DNA of 64,000 bases from positions 103,050 to 167,049 of the forward strand of contig JBKQPG010000025.1 in assembly GCA_052145115.1 (NCBI GenBank), in the 5' to 3' direction. This document shows positions 1 through 8,854 of this stretch, in pieces. Below the pieces are notes generated by a model. It was not told the DNA's origin. It ran no database searches and saw only the letters and a list, made by a program, of their open reading frames with translations. The position numbers were made by a program, and so were the translations under genes. Source of the DNA: CAIVVT01 sp052145115 (GTDB lineage: Bacteria; Acidobacteriota; Terriglobia; Bryobacterales; Bryobacteraceae). Position 1 is the stretch's first letter. Every line of letters begins with the position of its first letter.

Positions 1-2493
1 CGCGTCACTGACCCGCGCCAGGAACTCGCCCCGGGCCTGGTCCGCAGCCTCGGCACGGGCCTTCCCGTGTGCAGCCAGGGCGGTTTGGCGCTGCAGTTCA
101 GAACCTTGTTCGCGCAGTTCGGCGGTGCGCTGTTCCACGGCGTTCTCGAGCGACTGGCGCACGGCGTCCTCGTCGCGCTCGCGTTTTAGCAGCAGCAGGA
201 TGCTCAGCCCGAGGGGCAGCAGGATGACCGGGATCCGGAACCACCACGACTGCCACCACAGGGGCAAAATCTCGAATCCGAAAGTGGCCGGTAGCGCGCT
301 CCACTGGCCCGCGGCCAGGCGGGCCGCGACCTCCAGTCGGTAGGAGCCCGGAGCAAGCCCGGAAAACTGGATCTCCCGCAGGCTGGTTTCGCGCCACTCC
401 GCGGAGAGCGGAGCGAGCCGGTAGCGGAACATGACGCCGCCGGGGTGGGTGAAAGCGGGGACCGAGTAGCGGGCCGTCAGCGTGTTGGAGCGGGCCTCGA
501 CGGAGGCGCCGGCGGACGGGGCGAACTCAGTGCGGCCGAGCTGCAGCGCCGTGAAAACGACCTCCGGAGGCCCGGCGCTGTTTCCCCTGCCGGATGGGCT
601 GAAACGGGAGAGCCCCGCCCGCGTGCCGATCCACACTGAGCCGTCGGGCGCGACACTCAGGGCGTGCAGGCCGCAGTCGTCCCAGACGAGTCCGTCGCCG
701 TGGTCGTAATGGCTCCAGCTATCGCCATCCCAAAAGAACGCGCCCTGTTCCGTGCCCGCCCAGAGGCGGCCCAGCGCATCCGTCGCAAGAGCATACGACA
801 TGCCGCCGGTGAACCCCTGAGCGGGGCCGAAATGCGTCATGCGCAGTTCCGGGCCCTGGATCCGCGTGATGGTGCTGGTAGACGCGTAGCCGACCCAAAC
901 ATCCCCGAAGCGGGAAACGGCCGTGGAGACAATACTGTCCTCGGCCAGGCCGTCGGCCGTACTCAGGCGCCGGCACTGGTTTGCGGTGAGATGAAACAGC
1001 CCCTCCACGGTTCCGATCCACAGGTCCCCCTCGAGCGCTTCGGCCACCGACCACACGCGAATGGCGGGAATCTCCGCGATCCGCGTGAAACGGCCACGCG
1101 CCGGGCCGGTCGCGAACAGGCCTCTTTCCGTGCCTGCCCAGACGCGGCCGGTGTGGTCGATTTCCAACGCCTCAGGCGAGTCGGCGAGCAGGCCCAGCAC
1201 GTCGCCAAACCACTGCACGCGGCCACTCGCAGGATCGAACACCGCCGCGCCACGGCCTTCGGTGCCAACCCACAACTTGCCGTCAGGCGCGCGCCGGACC
1301 GAATGCGCGGGCACGGCGCCCAGGCGCTGAATTCGCTCCCACTGCCAGTCGTCGCCGCTCTGGCGGCCGCGGAACAGCCCGCCTTCGGTTCCCACCCACA
1401 CCAGGCTGCCGCTGAGCGGCAGAATCTCGTAGACCCGGTCACTGGTCAGCCCGCTCCGGGCCTGAAAGGCTTCCCACTCCCCGTAGCCCAGCCAGCGGGC
1501 CAGGCCGTGTCCCGCGTAGCCCAGCCACACCGAACCTTCCCGGTCCTGAAGCACCGCCTCGATGGGCGGATTCAGTCCGGCGTGCGGCCCTGCCATGCGG
1601 AAGCGGCCGGCATTCTGGATGGCCAGGCCGGCGGTTGTGGGAACCAGCAGCCGCCCCTGCCGGTCCACGGCCAGGTTGCGGCCGATGGAAGGCCCGTTCA
1701 GCGCGGAGGTGGCCTGTTCGAAGCGGCCAGAACCCTGATGCAGCACCGCCAGCTCGCGGCCGCTGGCGGCCCACAGATCGCCTTGCCCATCGCGAACGAT
1801 GCTGACCCAGTCTGACGGCGGCAGTCCCTCGGCTTGGCCGAACCGGGTCACGGTGTCGTGTTCCAGCCGGCACACAGCCTGGTCGCAGCGGAACCAGACT
1901 GCATCGTGGTCGGCGAACAGGGCGCCGAAAAGAGGATCCTGAACCCCGGCGGGCACTGGGAGAAGGCGCAACCGGAAACCCGCACCGGCTTCGAGAGTGG
2001 CCACGGCCAAGCCCTTATCGGTGGCGATGAAGGTGTGCCCGGCGCCGTCGGAGACCACTCCCTGCCAGGGGCTGACGCCGCTTGCCCCGGGCATTTTGAC
2101 TGCCACGAAGCGATTTCCCCGGTTCTGGAACAGCCCGGCGGAGGATCCGACCAGGACACCGCCGTCCGGAGCTTCCCCGATCGAGGCGCCCGGCGTTCGA
2201 GGCAGCCCCTGTTTCGGTCCAAAGCGTTGGAATTGTTGGCCGTCAAAACGGAACACGCCATTCTCCGTAGCGACCCACAGGAATCCGGCGTGGTCCTGGA
2301 ACAGGCCCCGGACCACGAGGCTGGTAAGCCCTTGCTCGCCGCCGTAGTCATGAAAGTTGTACTGTTGAGCGCTGAGGATCGGGATCAGCGCGAGGGCGGC
2401 CAAGAGCAGCTCGAAGATGGAAGCGCGCGCAGCGCAGTCCTTTCGGCGGGGCGCCCGGAACGCCGGAGTGCGGTCAAACAGGGCCTTCAGCAC
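1..2493 (-). CDS. Two-component beta-propeller sensor, histidine-kinase-like, 3' part off the left edge
   Basis: My reading of the minus strand gives 831 codons without a stop. A GTG start at 2493 follows GAGGTG at a 4-nt spacing. Order: hydrophobic N-terminal segment (about residues 27-40, FELLLAALALIPIL), presumably a signal or anchor; a long periplasmic array of propeller repeats of the type 'GLFQDHAGFLWVATENGVF' and 'DGKLWVGTEGRG'; a Y_Y_Y-like domain (FRYRLAPLSAEWRE); a transmembrane segment with WWFRIPVILLPLGLSILLLL; a coiled coil rich in E, Q and R; and the start of a HisKA-like helix reading GEFLARVSDA at the edge. The family senses extracellular, often carbohydrate-related, signals and relays them to a cytoplasmic output. 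The usual phosphoacceptor His appears replaced by Asp. The output domain lies outside the window, so kinase activity is unproven. Confidence 0.85.
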   Translation of the reverse strand, partial: MLKALFDRTPAFRAPRRKDCAARASIFELLLAALALIPILSAQQYNFHDYGGEQGLTSLVVRGLFQDHAGFLWVATENGVFRFDGQQFQRFGPKQGLPRTPGASIGEAPDGGVLVGSSAGLFQNRGNRFVAVKMPGASGVSPWQGVVSDGAGHTFIATDKGLAVATLEAGAGFRLRLLPVPAGVQDPLFGALFADHDAVWFRCDQAVCRLEHDTVTRFGQAEGLPPSDWVSIVRDGQGDLWAASGRELAVLHQGSGRFEQATSALNGPSIGRNLAVDRQGRLLVPTTAGLAIQNAGRFRMAGPHAGLNPPIEAVLQDREGSVWLGYAGHGLARWLGYGEWEAFQARSGLTSDRVYEILPLSGSLVWVGTEGGLFRGRQSGDDWQWERIQRLGAVPAHSVRRAPDGKLWVGTEGRGAAVFDPASGRVQWFGDVLGLLADSPEALEIDHTGRVWAGTERGLFATGPARGRFTRIAEIPAIRVWSVAEALEGDLWIGTVEGLFHLTANQCRRLSTADGLAEDSIVSTAVSRFGDVWVGYASTSTITRIQGPELRMTHFGPAQGFTGGMSYALATDALGRLWAGTEQGAFFWDGDSWSHYDHGDGLVWDDCGLHALSVAPDGSVWIGTRAGLSRFSPSGRGNSAGPPEVVFTALQLGRTEFAPSAGASVEARSNTLTARYSVPAFTHPGGVMFRYRLAPLSAEWRETSLREIQFSGLAPGSYRLEVAARLAAGQWSALPATFGFEILPLWWQSWWFRIPVILLPLGLSILLLLKRERDEDAVRQSLENAVEQRTAELREQGSELQRQTALAAHGKARAEAADQARGEFLARVSDA

Positions 2494-2770
2494 AATTCAC
2501 CTCGGCCGTAGCCGGAACAGGACCGGATCGTGATGGATTCCCCCGGACAAGGGCATCGATTCATGCACCGGCCACGGCAGACCCGCGGCCGGGATGGGCT
2601 GGAGGTCCAGCGCCGATACCCGCAGCAGTTGACATTGTACACAATCGCTGCCGCCGCCTTGGAGCGGCATGCGATTCACTCTGGCAAACGCGCCCGAGAA
2701 CATCCCCAGCGGCCACGCGCAGATGCAGTTCTCCTCACATCCGGCATGGGGGAGAGGATTTGATCAACCG

Positions 2771-3940
2771 TCACTGGCCATTGCACTGGGGAGGCGGCGT
2801 CAGCGTGACCGTCTGAAGAATTCCGCCGCTCTGGGCCTCGAGCGTGAAAAACTCTCCCGGCGCGAGCCAGCTGACCGTCGCGCTGGTAACAGAACCGTTG
2901 GCATCAACAATCGGTCCGCTGGTCATAGGCTCGTACTTCGCCGCGCCGATGTGAACATAGACGATCCACGGGACGCTGGCGCTGGCGGTGATGGTTCCCG
3001 TGTAATCGCCCTGGCAGGACGTCGGAGAGTCCACCGACAGGTAAGCTACCGGGCCGGCGGGGGGCGTTGCGGCCGGGAAGGCCGACCAGGGAGTCGTGAC
3101 AATCGCGCCATTCGGGGCAATGTCCTGCCGCAGCACGGCGATGCCGAAATTCTGGCTGGCAGTGGCCGAGAAGAAACCCTGGAGCAAGCCCTTCGTGCCC
3201 ACACTGTTCGAGTAGCTCAGGAAGTTCACGCCAGGGAAGATCTCGGTGAGTAAGCCCGAAACGCGTCCCAGCGGCAGGATCACGAACTGCTTCGTTCCGA
3301 TGGGCGGACGCGCGCCTGCGCCGGACTGGCCATCATAAGCGTTCAAGGTGACGCTGATCGACGCGTTGGCGGAGGGGTTGCTGAGGATGATGGACTCGTC
3401 CACCAACCGCTCCTCGTCGATCGCGCCGGCGTAAGAAGCGCTAACCGCCGGTACCAGGAGCCCCGGGTCAGTCAATGCCGTGGAGGACAGCAGATTGCCT
3501 TGGGCATCGATGTGTTGGACGACCGCAGTGATCGCGAAGCCGCCCGCGGAGAGGAGTTGGATTGTGATCGGGCTGGCGGCTGAAGTTGGGCTCAGACCGG
3601 TCAAAACGATGCGCTCGTCGCCATCCGCCATAACGGAATTCCCAGCCCACACGCAATACGTTGAGAAAGTGCCATCAGCGAGCGTGCAGGTGACGTCGGC
3701 GGGAGTGCCGTCCGGGTTGAGCAACGCCACCACAGCGGCATTCTGAGTGCCGGCGGACACATTGACGAACCACAGGATCGTCTGCCACGCGGAACCGTCC
3801 ACTTCAACGCCCACTTGAGCGCCAGTGATGTTATAGGTTCCGGCCGCGGGCAGCCCCTGACCCCACGCCACGGGCAGACAGAGAACCACGAGGGCAGCCA
3901 TCACCCCGAGCAGCCGAACACTCTTAAGATTGCTGGGCAT
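2771..3940 (-). CDS. Secreted protein of unknown function
   Basis: 389 residues. I chose the ATG at 3940 because GGAGG lies 8 nt upstream and the protein then begins with a clear Sec signal peptide (positively charged MPSNLKSVR, hydrophobic LLGVMAALVVLCLPVA, cleavage after WGQ). A frame starting at 4006 would bury this signal. The mature part is low in charge and rich in Ala, Thr, Val, Ser and Gly, with beta-sandwich-like stretches and a C-terminal segment (SPTSCQGDYTGTITASASV) that resembles the extracellular Ig-like proteins common in Acidobacteriota. No catalytic motif is recognised. Two Cys in the first part and two in the last could form disulfides. It lies alone, divergent from purH. 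Function unknown; an extracellular or cell-surface role is inferred only from the signal peptide. Confidence 0.75.
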   Translation of the reverse strand: MPSNLKSVRLLGVMAALVVLCLPVAWGQGLPAAGTYNITGAQVGVEVDGSAWQTILWFVNVSAGTQNAAVVALLNPDGTPADVTCTLADGTFSTYCVWAGNSVMADGDERIVLTGLSPTSAASPITIQLLSAGGFAITAVVQHIDAQGNLLSSTALTDPGLLVPAVSASYAGAIDEERLVDESIILSNPSANASISVTLNAYDGQSGAGARPPIGTKQFVILPLGRVSGLLTEIFPGVNFLSYSNSVGTKGLLQGFFSATASQNFGIAVLRQDIAPNGAIVTTPWSAFPAATPPAGPVAYLSVDSPTSCQGDYTGTITASASVPWIVYVHIGAAKYEPMTSGPIVDANGSVTSATVSWLAPGEFFTLEAQSGGILQTVTLTPPPQCNGQ

Positions 3941-4069
3941 GAACCCGGCCTCCTTTGCAAAGCTGTATTTCGGATTCCATTCTACAGCAAAGGCTGGGAG
4001 TTGCAAGGGGTGAGGAGACGCAGCATTCCCGTCGATAGCCGTATGATGCCGTGAGAGAATAGGGGGTTT

Positions 4070-5629
4070 ATGTCATCCATCCAGCGTGTGCTTGTGAGTG
4101 TAACCGACAAGAGCGGACTGGTTGAGTTCGCGCAAGCTCTGGCGGGCCTCGGCGCGGAGCTGATTTCCACAGGAGGAACGGCGAAGCTGCTGCGCGGCGC
4201 CGGGCTGCCGGTTCGGGACGTCAGCGAAGTGACGGGCTTCCCGGAGATGCTGGACGGACGCGTCAAGACAATTCACCCGCGCGTGGCGGCCGGGATTCTG
4301 GCACGGCGCGACCTGCCCGGGCACATGGAAGCCCTGGCGGCGCACGCCATCCCGACAATCGACATGGTGGTAGTGAACCTGTACGACTTCGCTGCCTCAG
4401 CGGCGAAAACGGACGCGACCATCGACGAGCTGATCGAGAACATCGACATCGGCGGGCCGACGATGATCCGCGCGGCCGCCAAGAACTTCCAGGACGTCGC
4501 CGTGGTGACGTCGGTGGCCGACTACGCGCCACTGATCGAGGAGCTGAAAGCTTCCGGCGGAGCGTTATCGCAAAAGACGCGCTGGGAGCTGGCGCGTAAG
4601 GCCTTCGCGCTGACTGCCGCGTACGATGCGGCGATCACGGCGCGGCTGGCCCGACTGGAGTGCGAGGACGGGCGTTTTGTGGAACAGCCGGATGAATTGC
4701 CGGCCAGCCTGAGCATCGTATTGCCGCGGCGGCAGACGCTGCGCTACGGCGAGAACCCGCACCAGAAGGCGGCACTTTACGCCGCCGGGACGGCGGGCAT
4801 CGCCGGCGCCGTGCAACTGCATGGCAAGGAGCTTTCCTACAACAACCTGGTGGACCTGGACGGGGCCTGGCAGTTGATTCAGGAATTCAGCGCGCCGGCG
4901 GCGGCGATCATCAAACACACCAATCCCTGCGGCTGCGCCGAACACAAGACGCTGGTGGAGGCCTACAAGCAGGCCTATGAGGCCGACCCGGTTTCGGCTT
5001 ACGGGAGCGTGCTGGCGTTCAATCGTGAACTGGACGGGGCGACGGCGGAGGAGGTGGCCAAGCTGTTCGTCGAGGCCATTGCGGCGCCGTCCTATTCTGA
5101 AGCGGCGCTGGCGGTGCTGAAGGCCAAGAAGAATGTGCGGCTGGTGCAGGTGAGGGGCGGCCTGAGCGCGGGCGAACTGGTGATCAAGTCGATCAGCGGC
5201 GGCGCGCTGGCGCAGACGCCTGACAACGAGACGTTCCGCCGGGAGACGGCGCGCGTGGTGACGGCGGTGCAGCCCACCGACGAGCAGTGGCGCGCGCTCG
5301 AGTTCGGCTGGAAGGTGTGCAAACACGTGAAGTCGAATGCGATCGTCTATGCGCGCCCCGGGCAGTTGCTGAGCTCCGGCGCGGGCCAGATGAGCCGGGT
5401 CTTCGCGGTGGAGATCGGCGCCAGGAAATCGGTGCTGCCGCTGGAGGGGTGCGTTGTCGCGAGCGATGCGTTCTTCCCATTTCCCGACGGGTTGGAGGCG
5501 GCGGTGGCGAATGGGGCGCGGGCCATTATCCAGCCCGGCGGGTCGGTGCGGGACGCGGACGTCATTGCCGCGGCGGACCGGCTGGGCGTGGCGATGGTCT
5601 TCACCGGCATCCGGCATTTCCGGCACTAA
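4070..5629 (+). CDS. purH: Bifunctional AICAR formyltransferase / IMP cyclohydrolase
   Basis: 519 residues, normal length for PurH. It catalyses the last two steps of de novo purine synthesis: formylation of AICAR by 10-formyl-THF, then cyclisation to IMP in the cytoplasm. The N-terminal MGS-like cyclohydrolase domain (to about residue 145) starts VLVSVTDKSG and contains STGGTAKLL and KTIHPRVAAGIL. The C-terminal transformylase domain carries RYGENPHQKAALY near residue 224 and KHTNPCGCA near residue 281, which includes the catalytic Lys-His pair. An AGGGGG run sits just before the ATG. It is a single gene, divergent from the secreted-protein gene and convergent with the ATP-grasp gene, with only 33 bp between the stops. 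Confidence 0.97.
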   Translation: MSSIQRVLVSVTDKSGLVEFAQALAGLGAELISTGGTAKLLRGAGLPVRDVSEVTGFPEMLDGRVKTIHPRVAAGILARRDLPGHMEALAAHAIPTIDMVVVNLYDFAASAAKTDATIDELIENIDIGGPTMIRAAAKNFQDVAVVTSVADYAPLIEELKASGGALSQKTRWELARKAFALTAAYDAAITARLARLECEDGRFVEQPDELPASLSIVLPRRQTLRYGENPHQKAALYAAGTAGIAGAVQLHGKELSYNNLVDLDGAWQLIQEFSAPAAAIIKHTNPCGCAEHKTLVEAYKQAYEADPVSAYGSVLAFNRELDGATAEEVAKLFVEAIAAPSYSEAALAVLKAKKNVRLVQVRGGLSAGELVIKSISGGALAQTPDNETFRRETARVVTAVQPTDEQWRALEFGWKVCKHVKSNAIVYARPGQLLSSGAGQMSRVFAVEIGARKSVLPLEGCVVASDAFFPFPDGLEAAVANGARAIIQPGGSVRDADVIAAADRLGVAMVFTGIRHFRH

Positions 5630-5662
5630 CCCGGCCGGGCGCATCGGGCGCTGAGCAGGCCC

Positions 5663-6583
5663 TCAGACGCGGGCCCAACATAGCGCGTCGAGGCGGCGCT
5701 GCACGTAATCGACGAACTTCGAAGTCGGGTTGAAGCCGACCACCGATTCCGCATTGGCGACAAAGTTGGACAGCGCGTTGATGTCATAGAAGATGGGCTG
5801 CGCGGCAGTGGCATCCTCGAGATATTCCACGCCCCCGACGTCCAGCCGCGCGGCGCGGGCCACCGCCAGCACGGAGGCGGCGATGTGCTGTGGCGGCTCG
5901 AAGCGCTGGACGCGCCGCTGGCCGGGCGCGCATGCGTCGGCGGGACAGAGATTGAACGAAGTCGCCTCGATGCGCAGGCCGTAGAGGACCTCGCCGCCGA
6001 GCACTTCCACGCGTTGGATGAAGCCATCGCGCGGCGCGTGGTACTCCTGCACGAGCACGACGTTGTCGGCGCCGAAGTCGATCTGGGCCAGCCGTTGTTC
6101 CAGGTCGCGCGGCGTCTCGCAGCGCAACATGCCGCTGCCCGCGCCGCCGCAATTGGGTTTCACGACGACGGGGAATTTCAAGTCCGCGGCGGCCTGGAGG
6201 AGCATGGCGGCGCTATTGGCGGCGCGGGTTCGGGGACTGCTCAGCCCGCAGCGCGAGAAGATCTCCAACTGGCGCAGCTTGGAGATATCGACCTCGTAAG
6301 CGGCACAGCCGTTGATGACCGCCACGCGCCGGGCCTCGAGCAGGCGTAGCAGCTCCAACACCGCGAACTGAGCACAGCCGTGGCCGCGCCAGCGCGCCGA
6401 CGCGCTCATGCGGTTGAGCACCAGATCGGGCCACTCGGAGCGCTCCGGGTCCAGGGCCAGCGACTCGGCCTTCCATTGATCGAAGACAATACCGCGCGCA
6501 CGCAACTCGGCGAACAGACCCTCGAACCAGCGCGGGTGTTCGTACAGAATGGCGAGACGCGGCTTCACGGGTGCAAGTCCCAT
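5663..6583 (-). CDS. ATP-grasp (RimK-like) ligase family protein
   Basis: About 306 residues from the ATG at 6583. A GTG at 6646 would add 21 residues of poor quality without a better ribosome binding site, so the start is uncertain. ATP-grasp hallmarks: FPVVVKPNCGGAGSGM (ATP-binding lysine and glycine loop), VLVQEYHAPRDGFIQRVEVLGGEVLYG, and a C-terminal FYDINALSNFV that supplies the metal-binding Asp/Asn. Such proteins join a carboxylate to an amine or thiol through an acyl phosphate. The substrate cannot be deduced; the RimK/GshB/lysine-biosynthesis subgroup is the closest in appearance. No operon partner is evident: purH is convergent, and the ABC operon upstream on the same strand is separated by a 20-bp inverted repeat. 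Confidence 0.8.
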   Translation of the reverse strand: MGLAPVKPRLAILYEHPRWFEGLFAELRARGIVFDQWKAESLALDPERSEWPDLVLNRMSASARWRGHGCAQFAVLELLRLLEARRVAVINGCAAYEVDISKLRQLEIFSRCGLSSPRTRAANSAAMLLQAAADLKFPVVVKPNCGGAGSGMLRCETPRDLEQRLAQIDFGADNVVLVQEYHAPRDGFIQRVEVLGGEVLYGLRIEATSFNLCPADACAPGQRRVQRFEPPQHIAASVLAVARAARLDVGGVEYLEDATAAQPIFYDINALSNFVANAESVVGFNPTSKFVDYVQRRLDALCWARV

Positions 6584-6674
6584 TGTGCCGTGTCGCGACG
6601 CGCAGCGGGCGGGATTGGCGCGGCCGGCCTGGCACGCGTCGCTCACAGGAAAGAAGTGGCGTCTTCGAGCGGTA

Positions 6675-6782
6675 CGAAAACAAGGGGACAGACGGCTCTA
6701 TCCACACGGCGCAGGGGATGTGGTGCGTGGAGCGAGAGTGTGGTGCGCGCCTAGGACAGAGGCGTCTGTCCCCTTGTTTTCG
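6675..6782. repeat. Perfect 20-bp inverted repeat with ggggacag core
   Basis: Arm 1 at 6675-6694 reads cgaaaacaaggggacagacg. Its exact reverse complement lies at 6763-6782, separated by 68 bp. The right arm ends 2 bp before the stop codon of the ABC ATPase gene, so the transcript of that operon would form a long hairpin. The core aaggggacag recurs at 33836-33845. The structure fits a REP/MITE-like element; its possible use as a transcription terminator or mRNA-stabilising stem is inference. Confidence 0.8.
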
Positions 6783-6784
6783 GC

Positions 6785-7501
6785 TCAGACCTTCCAGTCC
6801 TCGGGCACCTGGCCCTCGGGGAGCAGTTTGCCTTTCTCCAGGTGTCGGACCTTGGAGGCGTAGTGTGCGGCGTGGGGATCGTGGGTCACCATCACGATGG
6901 TCTTGCCATATTCCTGGTTCAACATGGCGAGCAGGTCGAGGACGTCCTGGGCGGAGCGGGCGTCGAGGTTACCGGTCGGCTCGTCGCACAGCAGCAGGTC
7001 AGGATCCGTGACCAGCGCGCGCGCGATGGCGACGCGCTGTTCCTGCCCGCCTGACAACTGGCGCGGATAGTGGCGCAGGCGGTCGTCGAGACCCACCAGG
7101 CGCAGCGCGGTGGTGGCGTGCTGGAAGCGCTCGCCCTTCTTCAGATGGGTGAGCTTCAACGGCAGCTCGACATTCTCGAGCGCCGATAGAACCGGAATCA
7201 GATTGAAGGTCTGAAAGACGAAGCCGATGTGGACGTTGCGCCAATGCGCGATCTGGCGCTCGGTGAGCGCAGCCAGATCGTGTCCCAACACGGTGATGGC
7301 GCCGGAGGTCGGCCGGTCCATCGCCGCAGTCAGGTGCAGCAGCGTGGACTTGCCCGAACCGGAGGGCCCCATCAGAGCAATGAACTCGCCGCGATACACG
7401 TCGATGTCGGCGCCGTCGAGCGCCAGCACCTCGTAGGAGTCGCGGACGAAGCGCTTGGTCAGGCCGCGTGCGCTGACCACGACATCGTTCGTTCCGCTCA
7501 C
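6785..7501 (-). CDS. ABC exporter ATP-binding protein (MacB/LolD type)
   Basis: 238 residues. The nucleotide-binding domain is complete: Walker A GPSGSGKST at 45-53, Q-loop FVFQTFNLIP, signature LSGGQEQRVAIARAL, Walker B LLLCDEPTGNLD and switch His in VMVTHDP. The sequence matches the MacB/LolD/FtsE group, which powers FtsX-fold permeases from the cytoplasmic face rather than moving substrate through a classical channel. The gene is last in a four-gene operon on the minus strand (permease 11212 to ATPase 6785), and its start overlaps the adaptor stop by 4 bp (ATGA), so translation is likely coupled. The substrate (lipid, peptide or drug) cannot be told from the sequence. Confidence 0.95.
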   Translation of the reverse strand: MSGTNDVVVSARGLTKRFVRDSYEVLALDGADIDVYRGEFIALMGPSGSGKSTLLHLTAAMDRPTSGAITVLGHDLAALTERQIAHWRNVHIGFVFQTFNLIPVLSALENVELPLKLTHLKKGERFQHATTALRLVGLDDRLRHYPRQLSGGQEQRVAIARALVTDPDLLLCDEPTGNLDARSAQDVLDLLAMLNQEYGKTIVMVTHDPHAAHYASKVRHLEKGKLLPEGQVPEDWKV

Positions 7502-8844
7502 GGCTGTTTCGCTCCCCGCACGGCGACCTTCGCGCCGGGCTTGAGATCCTTGGGCGGATTGACGATCAGCTCCTCGCCGCCCTTCAACCCCTCATCCACG
7601 CGGATGCCGGCCGGGGTGTTGCCGCCGGTCTTGACCTCACGCGACGAGGCCAGGCCGTTCTCGACGACCCACACGCGGCCATCGGCGAGCGTCGCCGGCG
7701 GAATGTGCACCGACGGCCGGCCAGGCGTGCCAGACTGTTCCTGACCCAGGAACGCCACGGTGGCGTTCATCTCGGGGCGCAGGAACTCATCCGGGTTGGC
7801 GACCTTGACCTTCACCTGGACGGTGGCCTTCTGGCGGTTGGCCTCGGGCGACAGTTCCTTGATCCATCCGCGCCATTTCTTGTCGGGGTAGGCATCCACG
7901 GTGATGACGGCGTCCTGCTTCATGAAGAGCCTGCCGAAATCGTTTTGCGAGATGTCGAGCTCGACTTCCAGGTCGTTGAGGTCGGCCAGGGAGACGACGT
8001 AGCCCTTGGCGCCGCGCTCGCCAACGAAACTGGTGGTGACGAACTCGCCGCGCTCCACGGCGCGTTCCAGAATGGTGCCGGTGACGGGTGCGCGGATGAC
8101 CGTATTGGAGAGCTGCGTTTCGGCGAGAGCCACCGCGCCCTGGGCTTGCACCACCGCGCCGCGAGCGGCGTCGATCTGCTCCTGGCGCGGCCCGGCCTGG
8201 ACGAGGTCATAGGTCTTCTGCAGGGAATCGACGCGCGCAACGGCCGAGCGATAGCGCGCTTCGGCGTCGTCGAGAGCCTGTTTGGAGAGCACTCCTTCGC
8301 GCGTCAAAGGGCGGGTGCGATCGAGGGTCACGCGCGAGTTTTCGAGATCGGCCCTGGCCTGGTTCAGGTTGGCCAGGGCCGTGGCGATCTCCTCGGGACG
8401 GGAGCCGTGCTCGAGCTCGGCCAGGCGCGCATTCAGGTTCTCCAACTGGCCGCGGGTCTGCTGCAATTGGGCGCGGTACTCATCGTCCTCGAGGCGCACC
8501 AGAACCTGGCCTTCCTTAACGCGGTCGCCTTTCTCCACGCCGATCCAGGCCACTTTGCCGACCACCTTGGCGGCGACTTCGATCTTGTGCGCCGCCACGA
8601 TGTAGCCGGTGGCATTCAGAACCACTTCGCGTCCGCCGGTAGCCTGTGAGGACACGACCCTGACGGTATCCACGATGGGCGCGGCGTTCACGCGCTTCCA
8701 GACCATGGAGGCCGCGCCCAGCACGACGAAGAGGACGACGCCGGTCACGATCCAGCGCGACGCCCAGCGCGGCCCGCGGGGCTGCTCTTCGATGGCGGCG
8801 TCGCTGCCGCGGTGGATTCTGAGGTTCTTCAATTCGGGTTGCAC
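7498..8844 (-). CDS. Periplasmic adaptor (HlyD/MacA-type membrane fusion protein)
   Basis: 448 residues. An N-terminal membrane anchor (about residues 30-48, RWIVTGVVLFVVLGAASMVW) precedes a lipoyl-like half (VVGKVAWIGVEKGDRVKEGQVLVRLED), a long alpha-helical hairpin (residues about 120-240, rich in Q, E, A and R), the second lipoyl half (VIRAPVTGTILERAVERGEFV) and beta-barrel/membrane-proximal domains (VTVDAYPDKKWRGWIKELSPEA). These are the parts of a MacA-type adaptor, which bridges an inner-membrane ABC permease to an outer-membrane exit duct. No TolC-like gene is in the window. It lies between the permeases and the ATPase of the same operon. The family is certain; the exported substrate is not known. 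Confidence 0.93.
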   Translation of the reverse strand: MQPELKNLRIHRGSDAAIEEQPRGPRWASRWIVTGVVLFVVLGAASMVWKRVNAAPIVDTVRVVSSQATGGREVVLNATGYIVAAHKIEVAAKVVGKVAWIGVEKGDRVKEGQVLVRLEDDEYRAQLQQTRGQLENLNARLAELEHGSRPEEIATALANLNQARADLENSRVTLDRTRPLTREGVLSKQALDDAEARYRSAVARVDSLQKTYDLVQAGPRQEQIDAARGAVVQAQGAVALAETQLSNTVIRAPVTGTILERAVERGEFVTTSFVGERGAKGYVVSLADLNDLEVELDISQNDFGRLFMKQDAVITVDAYPDKKWRGWIKELSPEANRQKATVQVKVKVANPDEFLRPEMNATVAFLGQEQSGTPGRPSVHIPPATLADGRVWVVENGLASSREVKTGGNTPAGIRVDEGLKGGEELIVNPPKDLKPGAKVAVRGAKQP

Positions 8845-8854
8845 GCGTTTCCTC

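Noticed and set aside
2494..2770. Short frames on both strands between the sensor and the secreted protein
   Set aside because: They overlap each other, lack ribosome binding sites and show no family pattern. A TTGACA at 2629 has no matching -10 box at the proper spacing.
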